Shown here one piece after another: positions 50,383 through 59,312 of a DNA stretch of 64,000 nucleotides (within the stretch, counting starts at the first letter, position 1; every line of letters begins with the position of its first letter). Source of the DNA: JBBROS01 sp965260995 (lineage in GTDB: Bacteria > Pseudomonadota > Alphaproteobacteria > Acetobacterales > Acetobacteraceae); the NCBI GenBank assembly GCA_965260995.1, contig CBDHCD010000003.1, positions 620,001-684,000 on the forward strand, written 5' to 3'. A model generated the notes under the pieces. The model ran no database searches and was not told the DNA's origin. It saw nothing but the letters and a program-made list of their open reading frames with translations. The translations under genes and the position numbers were made by a program.

Positions 50383-52338
50383 ATGCCCGCCATCACCCTG
50401 CCCGACGGTTCCATCCGACGCTTCGACGCGCCGGTGACGGGAACCGAGGTGGCGGCGTCGATCGGCCCCGGCCTCGCCCGCGCCGCGCTCGCGATGGAGG
50501 TGGACGGGCGGATGACCGACCTTTCCCGCCCGATCGAGCACGACGCGACTCTGCGCTTCGTCACCCGGCGCGACCCGGAAGCGTTGGACCTGATCCGCCA
50601 CGACACCGCGCACGTCCTGGCGGAGGCGGTGCAGGCGCTCTACCCCGGCACCCAGGTCACCATCGGCCCCAACATCGAGAACGGCTTCTACTACGACTTC
50701 GCCCGCAACGAGCCGTTCACGCCGGAGGATTTCGCCGCCATCGAGGCCAAGATGCGCGAGATCGTCGGCCGCGACGCCCCTTTCGAGCGCGAGGAGTGGG
50801 ACCGCGACGAGGCGATCCGCTTCTTCGAGGCCCGCGGCGAGCGCTACAAGGCCGAGCTGATCCGCGACCTGCCGGAGTCGGAGACCATCACCCTTTACCG
50901 CCAGGGCGGCTGGATCGACCTGTGCCGCGGCCCGCACATGCGCGGCACCGGCGACGCGGGCACGGCGTTCAAGCTGATGAAGGTGGCGGGCGCCTACTGG
51001 CGCGGCGACCACCGCAACGCCATGCTGAGCCGCATCTACGGCACCGCCTGGCGCGACGGCAGGGAACTCGACGCCCACCTGCATCAGTTGGAGGAAGCCG
51101 AGCGCCGCGACCACCGCCGCATCGGCCGCGACATGGACCTGTTCCATATGCAGGAGGAGGCGACGGGGAGCATTTTCTGGCATCCGAAGGGCTGGGCGCT
51201 GTACCGGGCCGCAGAGAGCTACATGCGCCGCCGCCTCGACGCCTCGGGCTACCAGGAGGTGAAGACGCCGCAACTGGTGGACCGCCGGCTGTGGGAGGCG
51301 AGCGGCCATTGGGACAACTACAAGGAGCACATGTTCATCGCCCGCGTCGAGGACGAGGACACCACCCTCGCCCTGAAGCCGATGAACTGCCCCTGCCACG
51401 TGCTGATCTTCCGCGACCGCCTGCGCAGCTACCGCGAACTCCCCCTCCGCATGGCCGAGTTCGGCTCCTGCCACCGCTATGAGCCGAGCGGCGCGCTGCA
51501 CGGCATCATGCGGGTGCGCGCCTTCACCCAGGACGACGCCCACATCTTCTGCACCGAGGCGCAGATCGCCGACGAGACGGTGCGCTTCGTCGAGCTGCTG
51601 TCCAGCGTCTATCAGGATTTCGGCTTCGACAGCTTCCGGGTGAAGTTCAGCGACCGGCCGACGCCGCGCGCCGGGTCGGACGAGACCTGGGACCGGGCCG
51701 AGGGCGCGCTGAAGGAGGCGTGCGCCACCGCCGGGGTCGATTACGAGCTGAACCCAGGGGAGGGGGCGTTCTACGGCCCCAAGCTCGAGTTCGTGCTCCG
51801 GGACGCCATCGGCCGCGACTGGCAGTGCGGCACGTTGCAAGTCGATTTCGTCATGCCGGAGCGGCTCGACGCCAGCTACGTCGGCGAGGACAGCAGCCGC
51901 CACCGCCCGGTGATGCTGCACCGCGCCATTCTCGGCAGCTTCGAGCGTTTCCTCGGCATCCTGATCGAGCAGTACGCCGGCCGGTTCCCATTGTGGCTGG
52001 CCCCGGTGCAAGTGGTGGTCGCCTCCATCGTCTCCGACGCCGCCCCTTACGCCGAGGAAGTCGCGGCCTCCCTCCGCGCCCGCGGCCTGTCGGCCCGTGC
52101 CGACATCCGCAACGAGAAGATTAACGCCAAGGTGCGCGAGCACAGCCTGGCTCACGTCCCGGTGCTGCTGGTCGTCGGCCGGCGCGAGGCGGAGCAGCGC
52201 AGCGTCGCCGTGCGCCGGCTGGGCAGTGACGCGCAGGAGGTGCTAACCTTCGAGGCCGTGGTCGCCCGTTTGGCCGAGGAAGCGATGCCGCCGGATGTGC
52301 GGCGTCTTGAAACCTCGGCCGCGCAGGCCCACGACTGA
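50383..52338 (+). CDS. thrS: Threonyl-tRNA synthetase
   Basis: The product has 651 residues. Domains in order: TGS (1-62), editing domain ('RHDTAHVLAEAVQALYPGTQ', then later Cys/His site), class II catalytic core with motif 2 'ALHGIMRVRAFTQDDAHIFC', motif 3 near 'HRAILGSFERFLGILIEQYA', and the C-terminal anticodon-binding domain. The zinc ligands include the Cys in MNCPCHV and the His of DDAHIFC. It charges tRNA(Thr). No leader regulatory element is visible in the 41-bp gap. infC follows. Confidence 0.97.
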   Translation: MPAITLPDGSIRRFDAPVTGTEVAASIGPGLARAALAMEVDGRMTDLSRPIEHDATLRFVTRRDPEALDLIRHDTAHVLAEAVQALYPGTQVTIGPNIENGFYYDFARNEPFTPEDFAAIEAKMREIVGRDAPFEREEWDRDEAIRFFEARGERYKAELIRDLPESETITLYRQGGWIDLCRGPHMRGTGDAGTAFKLMKVAGAYWRGDHRNAMLSRIYGTAWRDGRELDAHLHQLEEAERRDHRRIGRDMDLFHMQEEATGSIFWHPKGWALYRAAESYMRRRLDASGYQEVKTPQLVDRRLWEASGHWDNYKEHMFIARVEDEDTTLALKPMNCPCHVLIFRDRLRSYRELPLRMAEFGSCHRYEPSGALHGIMRVRAFTQDDAHIFCTEAQIADETVRFVELLSSVYQDFGFDSFRVKFSDRPTPRAGSDETWDRAEGALKEACATAGVDYELNPGEGAFYGPKLEFVLRDAIGRDWQCGTLQVDFVMPERLDASYVGEDSSRHRPVMLHRAILGSFERFLGILIEQYAGRFPLWLAPVQVVVASIVSDAAPYAEEVAASLRARGLSARADIRNEKINAKVREHSLAHVPVLLVVGRREAEQRSVAVRRLGSDAQEVLTFEAVVARLAEEAMPPDVRRLETSAAQAHD

Positions 52339-52365
52339 TGAGTTGAACAACCACAGGAGAGTCCG

Positions 52366-52905
52366 ATAGCCCGAGGTCCCATGCCGAACTCCGCGCCGTC
52401 CCGCGACGGGCCGCGCGTGAACGAGGACATCCGCGTGCCGCAGGTCCGCCTGATCGACCAGGAAGGCGAGATGCAAGGCGTGATGACGACGCGAGACGCG
52501 TTGCTGCGCGCCTACGCCGTCGGGATGGACATGCTCGAGATCAGCCCGAACGCCGATCCGCCGGTGTGCAAGATCCTGGATTACGGCAAGTTCAAGTACG
52601 AGCAGCAGAAAAAGAAGAACGAGGCAAAGAAGCGTCAGCGGGTGATCGAGATCAAGGAGATCAAGGTCCGCCCCAACATCGACGAGAACGACTACCAGGT
52701 GAAGATGCGGGCGATGAAGACCTTCATCGACGAGGGTGACAAGGTGAAAGTGACGCTTCGCTTCCGCGGCCGCGAGATGGCGCACCAGGACATCGGCATC
52801 AAGGTGCTGGAGCGCATCCGGGCCGAGCTGGAGCAGACCACCAAGGTCGAGCAGATGCCCCGCATGGAAAACCGCCAGATGATCATGGTGCTGTCGCCGA
52901 GGTAG
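52366..52905 (+). CDS. infC: Translation initiation factor IF-3
   Basis: IF3-N ('RVNEDIRVPQVRLIDQEGEM') and IF3-C ('EIKEIKVRPNIDENDYQVKM') domains are complete. The factor keeps subunits apart and proofreads initiator tRNA. I place the start at AUA 52366 because AGGAGA (52355-52360) is ideally spaced six bases upstream and the frame I-A-R-G-P-M runs into the ATG at 52381 without a stop. ATG 52381 (174 residues) is the conventional alternative. A rare start fits the known autoregulation of infC, which uses AUU in E. coli. It follows thrS as in many bacteria, but rpmI-rplT do not follow here. Confidence 0.93.
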   Translation: MARGPMPNSAPSRDGPRVNEDIRVPQVRLIDQEGEMQGVMTTRDALLRAYAVGMDMLEISPNADPPVCKILDYGKFKYEQQKKKNEAKKRQRVIEIKEIKVRPNIDENDYQVKMRAMKTFIDEGDKVKVTLRFRGREMAHQDIGIKVLERIRAELEQTTKVEQMPRMENRQMIMVLSPR

Positions 52906-52941
52906 GCGTCGCCGGGGCGGGCCTCGATCGACGCTGACGTG

Positions 52942-52970
52942 ATGGCCGGACCTGTTCCGGCCATATCTTT
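52942..52970 (+). terminator. Intrinsic terminator after infC
   Basis: A perfect 8-bp stem (ATGGCCGG at 52942-52949, CCGGCCAT at 52957-52964) has a 7-nt loop and is followed by ATCTTT. It lies 37 bp beyond the infC stop. Confidence 0.65.
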
Positions 52971-53245
52971 GCCCGCTGTCCTGATCAGCCTTGATGCGGA
53001 CCGCTCCGGGCGCGGGCTGTTCCCAAGACAACTTTAGGGTCTGCGATGCAACCCGGCGTGGTGCCCTGCGACGGTGTTCACCCGGCCGCTCACATACGGT
53101 TCGGGAGCGGTGCCCTGGGTCGCCCTGCTTCGTTGATCAAGGAAATTCCGCGGCACGGATGTTGATGAAACCCAACCCGGCGGCCGCCGATTTTGCCCGC
53201 GGCATCATCTCGCCTTATCCTCCTGGTCCGGAGGGAACGACCAGG
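52971..53245. other. Intergenic region before the Ldh2-type gene
   Basis: I see no gene. A CCGCTC/GAGCGG hairpin with a 13-nt loop lies at 53086-53110. GGAGGG at 53230-53235 serves the next gene. An in-frame ATG at 53161 could extend that gene by 28 residues but lacks a well-placed ribosome-binding site. Confidence 0.5.
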
Positions 53246-54289
53246 ATGCAGGACACCTACGAGTCAGCTCGCCTGCTGGCCTACGCGCGCGCGTTGCTGA
53301 CGGCGGCGGGCCTCGCGGCGGACCGCGCCGAAACCGTCGCCGCGACGCTGCTCGAGGGCGACCTGTTGGGCCACACCACGCACGGCCTGGCGCTGCTGCC
53401 GGGCTACCTGGGAGAGCTGACGACGGGACGGATGCGGGCCGAAGGGGAGCCGGAAATCGTCAGCGACCGCGGTGGCGCCGTGTTGCTGGACGGGCGACGG
53501 CTGCCCGGCCCGTGGCTGGTGCATCACGCCATCGATCTCGCCCTGGCCCGGGTGGCCGAGCACGGCACGGCGACGGTGGTGATCCGCCGCAGCCATCATA
53601 TCGCCTGCCTCGCCGCCTACCTCGAGCGCGTCACCCGGGAGGGCAAGGTCATCATTCTGATGAGCTCGGACCCGAACGTGGCCAGCATCGCTCCGTTCGG
53701 CGGCACCCGGCCGATGATGACCCCGAACCCGATCGCGGCGGGCATCCCGACGCCGGGGCCGCCGATCCTGATGGACATCAGCACCTCCACCACGACCAAC
53801 GGGCTGACGGCGCGGCTGCACGCCGAAAACCGGCGGCTCGACGCGCCCTGGCTGCTCGACGCCGCCGGGCTGCTGACCGACGATCCGGCCGTGCTGTTCG
53901 CCGATCCGCCCGGCACCATCCTGCCGCTCGGCGGGCGGGACAGCGGCCACAAGGGGTTCGCGCTCGGCTTGCTGGTGGAGGCGCTGACCGGGGCGCTGGG
54001 CGGGTTCGGCCGGGCCGACCCCGCGGAGGGCTGGGGCGCGGCGGTGTTCCTGCAGGTGATCGACCCGGCGGCGTTCGGCGGCCCGGACGCGTTCACCCGC
54101 CAGACCGGTTGGCTGGCCGATGCGGCTTCGGGCAACCCGGCGCCCCCTGGCGCGCCGCCCGTCCGCCTTCCGGGCGCCCGCGGCCTGGCGCTTCGCGAGC
54201 ATCAGGCGCGCGACGGGGTGGCGCTCTATCCCGGCATCCTGCAGGCGTTGCAGCCCTGGGCCGAGCGACTGAACGTGACAGGGATATGA
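53246..54289 (+). CDS. Malate/lactate dehydrogenase, Ldh2 (YlbC/ComC) family
   Basis: The product has 347 residues. It has the Ldh2 NAD(P)-dependent fold, unrelated to classical LDH: 'ATLLEGDLLGHTTHGLALLP' (H-x-x-H-G substrate loop), 'TATVVIRRSHHIACLAAYLE', then 'FGGTRPMMTPNPIAAGIPTP' and 'LMDISTSTTTNGLTARLHAE', all family hallmarks. It oxidises 2-hydroxyacids such as malate, lactate, ureidoglycolate or sulfolactate; the specific one is not clear. Single gene with its own upstream region. Confidence 0.9.
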   Translation: MQDTYESARLLAYARALLTAAGLAADRAETVAATLLEGDLLGHTTHGLALLPGYLGELTTGRMRAEGEPEIVSDRGGAVLLDGRRLPGPWLVHHAIDLALARVAEHGTATVVIRRSHHIACLAAYLERVTREGKVIILMSSDPNVASIAPFGGTRPMMTPNPIAAGIPTPGPPILMDISTSTTTNGLTARLHAENRRLDAPWLLDAAGLLTDDPAVLFADPPGTILPLGGRDSGHKGFALGLLVEALTGALGGFGRADPAEGWGAAVFLQVIDPAAFGGPDAFTRQTGWLADAASGNPAPPGAPPVRLPGARGLALREHQARDGVALYPGILQALQPWAERLNVTGI

Positions 54290-54332
54290 ACCCAGCGCGA
54301 TCCAGGCCGTTGTTGGGTCTCGGGAGACAACG

Positions 54333-54731
54333 ATGATCGAGATCACAACCTTGGCGCCGCACGAGCCGATCCCGGCAGGGCCGGACCGTCACGTCGTGGT
54401 GCTGCGACGGTTTGAGGAGGATGATCCGAACGCGACCAGTGTGCAGATCATGCTCACCGGGTCACCAGCCGAGATTACTCACCCTAGGATGCCAGACGGC
54501 CGCCCGATGTCGCTCGATGAGGCGATCGAGGCGGCCCGCGCGGTGGCCAAGAGTGAGGGGCTGCGGCGAGTCTACGTGCTCGATCGGGTGCAAGGCGTCC
54601 GGGAGCAGGACATTCTAAGACATGGCGGTGATCACTCCGTCCACATGGACCAATTGTCCGACACGGACGAGGCCGATGGGGAGCGCGGCCCCGACATGCG
54701 GGACATTGCTCACCCGGCGACACGTCCGTAG
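54333..54731 (+). CDS. Conserved-looking protein of unknown function
   Basis: The product has 132 residues and no signal or membrane segment. The first 95 residues look folded: 'HVVVLRRFEEDDPNATSVQI', 'PMSLDEAIEAARAVAKSEGL', 'VYVLDRVQGVREQDILRHGG'. The tail is acidic. I recognise no family. Base composition is slightly less GC-rich than the neighbours. It lies 43 bp after the Ldh2 gene, same strand. Confidence 0.6.
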   Translation: MIEITTLAPHEPIPAGPDRHVVVLRRFEEDDPNATSVQIMLTGSPAEITHPRMPDGRPMSLDEAIEAARAVAKSEGLRRVYVLDRVQGVREQDILRHGGDHSVHMDQLSDTDEADGERGPDMRDIAHPATRP

Positions 54732-54948
54732 CCTCACCATCATGCCGCAATATAGACACAGGCGTTCGGTAGCGAGACGCGCATGCGACGCAATATGTTA
54801 TGTGGCTCACGCGGACGTTACCCTTGGGGCTGGCGAAAGGTCCGTGCGGATCGGGTGTCAGACTGGTCTGCTCCTCCCTTATTGCTGTCTCTTGCCTTTT
54901 TCCGGGCTTGCCATCCTGGCATGGCCTTAAACAAGAAGAGAACCTCTG
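54732..54948 (+). promoter_or_regulatory. Upstream region of the eight-gene inositol/YcaO operon
   Basis: This relatively AT-rich gap is the only sizeable non-coding region before the operon and should hold its promoter. It contains two short dyads, CAGAC-TG-GTCTG (54859-54870) and TGCCA-TCC-TGGCA (54909-54921; GCCAT/ATGGC overlaps it), either of which could be an operator. The dyad nearest ino1 ends 27 bp before the start. No riboswitch pattern was recognised. Confidence 0.4.
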
Positions 54949-56154
54949 ATGCCTGATTCCGGGTTGGACGCGGCCGTGACCGGACGCCGCGTTGGTGTGA
55001 TGGTCGTGGGCATGGGCGGTGCCGTGGCGAGCACGGCGGTGGCCGGCATCGAGATGCTCCGCGCCGGGTCGAATGACTTCGCCGGGCTGCCACTGGCGAG
55101 CGCCGCCGCCCCAGGGATCGCCGCCTACCGCAATCTGCATTTCGCTGGCTGGGACCTCCACGGCGACACCCTCGACAGCGCCGTGCGCGAGCATCGCGTA
55201 CTGGACCGGGAGCAGCAGGACCTGGTGTCCCCGGCGCTGGCGCAGATGACGCCGTGGCCGGCCATCGGCAGCGTCGATTTCTGTAAGAACGTGGACGGCG
55301 TGAACAAGGTCGCCGCCAAGGACCACCGCGAGGCGGTGGAGCGGATCCGCGACGACATTCGCAAGTACCGGGGCAGTTCCGGAATCGAGAACCTGGTGAT
55401 GGTCAACCTCGCATCCGTCGAGCGGTGGCCGGACAAGGGCGCGGCGGCCCTGGCATCAATCGAGGGCTTCGAGCGCGGATTGGACTCCAGCGATCCCGCC
55501 ATTAGTCCCGCCATGCTGTATGCTTACGCGGCGATCGCCGAGGGCGTGCCTTACGGCAACTTCACCCCCAGCCTGGCCGCCGACGTCCCAGCCCTGACCG
55601 CGATGGCGGAGCGGGAGAACGTCCCGGTCGCGGGCAAGGACGGCAAGACGGGCCAGACCTTCATCAAGACGGTCCTGGCCCCGGCGTTCAAGTCGCGCTC
55701 GCTCTACGTCGAAGGCTGGTTCAGCACCAACATCCTCGGCAACCGGGACGGTCTCGCGCTCGACAACCCGGACAGCCTGCGAAGCAAGCTGAACACCAAG
55801 GGGTCGGTGCTCGACGACATCCTCGGCTATCCCGTCGAGGATCACATCGTCGACATCCGCTATTATAGGCCGCGCGGCGACAACAAGGAAGCTTGGGACA
55901 ACATCGACCTGGTCGGGTTCCTCGGGCAGAAGATGCAGATCAAGGTCAATTTCCTCTGCCGCGACAGTATCCTCGCGGCCCCGCTGGTGATCGAGATCGC
56001 GCGCGTGTTGGACCTTGCCCGGCAGCGGGGGCAAGGCGGCATCCAGGAGCAGCTCGGGCTGTTCTTCAAAGCGCCGATGACGCCGGCGGGCAAGCGGGAG
56101 GAGCATAGCTTCCCGGTGCAAGAGCGGGCGTTGCTCGATTGGTTGGCCGTCTGA
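54949..56154 (+). CDS. ino1: Inositol-3-phosphate synthase (Ino1/MIPS)
   Basis: The product has 401 residues. The NAD-binding Rossmann motif is VVGMGGAVAS near residue 19. The diagnostic catalytic stretch is present: 'GKDGKTGQTFIKTVLAPAFK', then 'GWFSTNILGNRDGLALDNPD' and 'IVDIRYYRPRGDNKEAWDNI', 'MQIKVNFLCRDSILAAPLVI'. It converts glucose 6-phosphate to 1L-myo-inositol 1-phosphate with internal NAD redox. It opens an eight-gene operon; the next gene is 4 bp downstream. In bacteria it usually supplies inositol for phosphatidylinositol, mycothiol-like thiols or cyclitols. Confidence 0.93.
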   Translation: MPDSGLDAAVTGRRVGVMVVGMGGAVASTAVAGIEMLRAGSNDFAGLPLASAAAPGIAAYRNLHFAGWDLHGDTLDSAVREHRVLDREQQDLVSPALAQMTPWPAIGSVDFCKNVDGVNKVAAKDHREAVERIRDDIRKYRGSSGIENLVMVNLASVERWPDKGAAALASIEGFERGLDSSDPAISPAMLYAYAAIAEGVPYGNFTPSLAADVPALTAMAERENVPVAGKDGKTGQTFIKTVLAPAFKSRSLYVEGWFSTNILGNRDGLALDNPDSLRSKLNTKGSVLDDILGYPVEDHIVDIRYYRPRGDNKEAWDNIDLVGFLGQKMQIKVNFLCRDSILAAPLVIEIARVLDLARQRGQGGIQEQLGLFFKAPMTPAGKREEHSFPVQERALLDWLAV

Positions 56155-56158
56155 CGCC

Positions 56159-57070
56159 ATGCTGGATGCCGTGCAGCCCGGCACGGCGCTGTCGGCGTTC
56201 GTGCCGCTGGCGGCCGAGCTCGGCGACCTGAAGCGCATTCGCGACGCTGCCGGGCCAGACTCCCTGGCCTCCCGGCTGTTTCGCCGGTGCTGGGGTGCCT
56301 TGCTGGCCGGGCAGGATATCGCGGAAGTGGCGGCGATCACCACCGCGGACGCCGTGGCCGCGGTGCGCCTGGGCGGCATCGGATGCGAGGTGTTGGCGTC
56401 GGCTGGGCTCTCGGACGACCAAGCGACGACGGTCCTGCGCCGCTCGTTCGACGAGGTCGCCGCCCCGATCGACCCCGCGCTCACCCGTCATCTGCGCCAG
56501 CACATCGGCAGGTCGTCGGAGAGTGGGCCGGCCCCCGTTTTCGCCGAGGCCTTGATCCGCCAGCCGAGAGCGGGGGCTACCTGTCCGGGCAAGCCCCGCA
56601 TCGTGCTGGAGCCGCCCGAGAGCCACGGCGACCACTGCTGCATCGTCGCCGTGCTCGGGATGGTCGTGGCCCCCCGTTTCGCCGCCGACCCGGCGACGGT
56701 ATTCCTGGCCGGGCTGGCGCATCACCTGCACAACGCCGTGCTGCCGGACAGTGGCTTCGCTGGCGAGGTCCTGCTGGGCGATCACCTGGCCGGAGTGATC
56801 CAGTACCTGTTCGAGCGTGAGCTGGCCACCCTGCCGCCGGCGCTGCGGCAACGAACAGGGGCGGCGCTGGCCCTGATCCCCGACGCATCGACGGAGGTCG
56901 GGCAAGCGTTCCACGCCGCCGACGTGATCGACCGCGTGCTGCAGATGCGTCATTACGACCAGGTTGCCCGGTTCACCATCGATCAGGCGCTCGACGATAT
57001 GGAGCTGGTCCATGCCGGGCCGACGCAATCGTTCCATGAATCGGTGCTGCGGGAAGCGGGGTTGCCTTGA
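56159..57070 (+). CDS. HD-domain-like metal-dependent protein
   Basis: The product has 303 residues. The C-terminal half has the spacing of an HD domain: His156/His159 (SHGDH), then HH (188-189, AGLAHHLHNA) in place of the usual HD, His209 (LGDHLAG) and a late Asp in 'FHAADVIDRVL' (His252, Asp255). These residues could bind one or two metal ions, giving a phosphohydrolase or a diiron oxygenase of the PhnZ/MIOX type. The N-terminal 130 residues are helical and unassigned. It sits between Ino1 and a methyltransferase. Dephosphorylation or oxidation of the inositol phosphate is an attractive inference. Overlaps the next gene by one base. Confidence 0.7.
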   Translation: MLDAVQPGTALSAFVPLAAELGDLKRIRDAAGPDSLASRLFRRCWGALLAGQDIAEVAAITTADAVAAVRLGGIGCEVLASAGLSDDQATTVLRRSFDEVAAPIDPALTRHLRQHIGRSSESGPAPVFAEALIRQPRAGATCPGKPRIVLEPPESHGDHCCIVAVLGMVVAPRFAADPATVFLAGLAHHLHNAVLPDSGFAGEVLLGDHLAGVIQYLFERELATLPPALRQRTGAALALIPDASTEVGQAFHAADVIDRVLQMRHYDQVARFTIDQALDDMELVHAGPTQSFHESVLREAGLP

Positions 57071-58221
57071 TGCAGGCAGGGATGCCGTGGGGCGAGGCGC
57101 TGCGCAGCCCGGTCACGGGCGAAGCCTTGCGAGCGGACAGCGCGCATTCTTTGGCCTGCGGCGGCGAACGCTGGCCCGTCGTCGACGGCATCCCGTTCCT
57201 GCGTGTCGACCGGCGCGGTCTGGCGGCGACGGTGCTGGCGGCGCTCGACGCGGGGCGGCGGGACGACGCCTTGGTGGCGCTCCTGGCCGACCAGGACAAC
57301 TGGGCCCGCACGCCGCCGCCGACCGAGGCTGACCGGCGCGCCCTGGTCGGCAACGCCGGCACGACCAGTTTCAGGGACGCGATGGAATTGCTGGCCTTCG
57401 GTCCCGTCGGCGCCTACTTCGCGCACCGGTGGTCCGACCCGACGTTCCTTTCGGGCTTGGCGCTGGCGGAGGCTTACTGGACGGCGGGATCCGTGTTCGA
57501 GTTGGCCTGCGGCGCGGGGCATTTCTTGCGCGAGTTCGCCCGGCGCGGCAACCCGGTCGCCGGTGGCGACATCGTGTTCGCGAAGCTGTGGCTCGCCCGA
57601 CGCTACGTGGCACCCGACGCGCGGCTGATCTGCTTCGACGCGGCCGAGCCTTGGCCCTTCGACGACCAAGCCTTCGAGACCCTGTTCTGTCACGACGCGT
57701 TCTATTTCCTGCCGGAGAAACCTCGGGTCGCGGCGGAGATGCGCCGGGTGGCCCGGCGCGTGCTGGTCGGGCACGCGCACAACGCCTTGGTTGACAACCT
57801 GTCCGCCGGCGCGCCGTTGTCCCCGGCCGACTACGCCGCCCTGTTCGCGTCGCCCGCGCTGTACGACGACCGTGAGCTGACCGACGCCTTGATCGAGGCC
57901 CGCGCCCCGCGCCCCGCGTCGGCGGTGTCGCTCGCCGGGGCGCCGGCCGTGTCGATCGCGTCGGTATCGGCGGCGGACGCGCCGCGGCCCGTGGTCAACG
58001 GCCTGGCCTTACCGCCGCCCGGCACCATGCTGCGTCGCAATCCACTCTACGACGGGGCGCGCATCCGCTGGCCATCGGAGCGTTACGCCGCGGAATACGG
58101 TCCGCTGGCGACCTACCCGGTCGAGGCCAGCGGCCCGGAAACGGCAGTGACGGGGAGCGATCCGGAAGTCGACGCGCTGGCCCGTCGCCGCGTGCTGCTC
58201 GACCTGCCGGCGACTTGGTGA
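57070..58221 (+). CDS. SAM-dependent methyltransferase with N-terminal Trm112-like segment
   Basis: The product has 383 residues. Residues 10-45 ('SPVTGEALRADSAHSLACGG', 'RWPVVDGIPFL') resemble a Trm112/zinc-ribbon-like 'P-V-C/DGIPxL' segment, but only one clear Cys remains. The methyltransferase motif I is ELACGAGHFL (144-153) and motif IV-like FCHDAFYFLPEKP follows. The C-terminal ~130 residues are a separate region rich in Ala/Pro with 'LRRNPLYDGARIRWPSERYA'. ATG 57070 overlaps the upstream stop (TGATG). Substrate unknown; probably a sugar/cyclitol intermediate of this operon. Confidence 0.85.
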   Translation: MQAGMPWGEALRSPVTGEALRADSAHSLACGGERWPVVDGIPFLRVDRRGLAATVLAALDAGRRDDALVALLADQDNWARTPPPTEADRRALVGNAGTTSFRDAMELLAFGPVGAYFAHRWSDPTFLSGLALAEAYWTAGSVFELACGAGHFLREFARRGNPVAGGDIVFAKLWLARRYVAPDARLICFDAAEPWPFDDQAFETLFCHDAFYFLPEKPRVAAEMRRVARRVLVGHAHNALVDNLSAGAPLSPADYAALFASPALYDDRELTDALIEARAPRPASAVSLAGAPAVSIASVSAADAPRPVVNGLALPPPGTMLRRNPLYDGARIRWPSERYAAEYGPLATYPVEASGPETAVTGSDPEVDALARRRVLLDLPATW

Positions 58222-58228
58222 GTCGGTC

Positions 58229-59263
58229 GTGTTAAGCCAGGGCGCGCTGAAGTGGGGCATCGCGGGCTGCGGCTGGGTGGTGCGGGATTTCGTCGGTCCG
58301 GCGATCCAGGCGAGCCGCAACGGGCGCGTCGCCGCCTTGTTCGATCCCGATCCCGTGTCCCTGCACCGAGCGCAGCAGTTGTTCCCCGCCCCGGCGACCG
58401 CGGACCTGGACGCCTTCCTGGCCACACCGGGGTTGGGCGCGATCTACGTCGCCGCGCCCAACCACGCGCATCGTCCGCTGGTCGAGGCCGCCGCCCGCGC
58501 CGGTCTGCCCGTGCTGTGTGAGAAGCCAATGGCGACGACGCTGGAGGACGCGCAGGCGATGGTGGATGCCTGCGCGCGCGCCGGGGTGCGTTACGCGACG
58601 GCCTTCGACCAGCGGTTCCACGCCGCCCACCGCGCGCTGGCCGAGCTGATCGCCGAAGGGCGGCTCGGCATCGTCACCGCCGTGCGGATCGTTTACGCGT
58701 GCTGGCTGCCGGCCGATTGGGCGGGGGACAACTGGCGCATCGACCCGCGCCGGGCCGGGGGCGGCGCGCTGATGGACCTGGCGCCGCACGGGCTCGACCT
58801 CGTGGCCTACCTGCTGGGCGAGCCGCTGGTCGATGTCGCCGCGATGGGCCAGGCGCGGGTGCATCGCTACAAGGTCGAGGACGGCGCCTTGCTGATGGCG
58901 CGCAGCCGCTCCGGCGTCATGCTACAGATGCACGTCGCCTACAATTGCCCTGAGACGCTGCCCCGGCGGCGGCTGGAAGTGGTCGGCACCGCCGGACAGG
59001 CGATCGCGACCGACACCATGGGGCAGACGGCGGGCGGCAGCCTGGACCTGATCGACGCCGCCACCGGCGTGGCGCAGCCGGTGGACGTGCCGGGCCAGGA
59101 CCGCTCGCCGTTCCTCAACCAAGTCGAGGCGTTCGCCGACGCCGTCGCCGGCGAGGGCAGCTTCCCGTTCCCGGCCGACGCGGACCTCGCGACCATGCGC
59201 CTGCTGCTGCGGGCGCAAGCCATGGCCGCGCCGCCCGAACCCGGCATCGGGCGTGCCGCCTGA
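58229..59263 (+). CDS. Gfo/Idh/MocA family oxidoreductase
   Basis: The product has 344 residues. The Rossmann motif GIAGCGWV (10-17) and the catalytic CEKPMA motif (Glu98-Lys99-Pro100) are clear; 'DPRRAGGGALMDLAPHGLDL' carries the conserved His/Asp of the second domain. The family oxidises hydroxyls of sugars and cyclitols with NAD(P), for example myo-inositol 2-dehydrogenase and UDP-sugar 3-dehydrogenases. Next to Ino1 this suggests formation of an inosose or keto-sugar, a usual step before amination. GTG start, 7 bp after the methyltransferase. Confidence 0.9.
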   Translation: MLSQGALKWGIAGCGWVVRDFVGPAIQASRNGRVAALFDPDPVSLHRAQQLFPAPATADLDAFLATPGLGAIYVAAPNHAHRPLVEAAARAGLPVLCEKPMATTLEDAQAMVDACARAGVRYATAFDQRFHAAHRALAELIAEGRLGIVTAVRIVYACWLPADWAGDNWRIDPRRAGGGALMDLAPHGLDLVAYLLGEPLVDVAAMGQARVHRYKVEDGALLMARSRSGVMLQMHVAYNCPETLPRRRLEVVGTAGQAIATDTMGQTAGGSLDLIDAATGVAQPVDVPGQDRSPFLNQVEAFADAVAGEGSFPFPADADLATMRLLLRAQAMAAPPEPGIGRAA

Positions 59264-59312
59264 CCGACCCCGGCTCCGTCCCGAGCAAGCGCCATTCGAA
59301 GAAACGGTTCCG

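Noticed and set aside
53086..53110. Sequence ACATACGGTTCGGGAG recalling group II intron domain I
   Set aside because: No reverse transcriptase, no domain V, and no other intron boundary in the 275-bp gap; the match is short.
54743..54930. Open frame of about 62 codons in the operon upstream region
   Set aside because: Arg/Cys-rich, no ribosome-binding site and no protein-like composition; more probably control DNA.
58222..59312. Precursor peptide for the YcaO enzyme
   Set aside because: The gaps around the YcaO gene are 7 and 49 bp or overlaps, and no short Cys/Ser/Thr-rich frame with a ribosome-binding site exists there.
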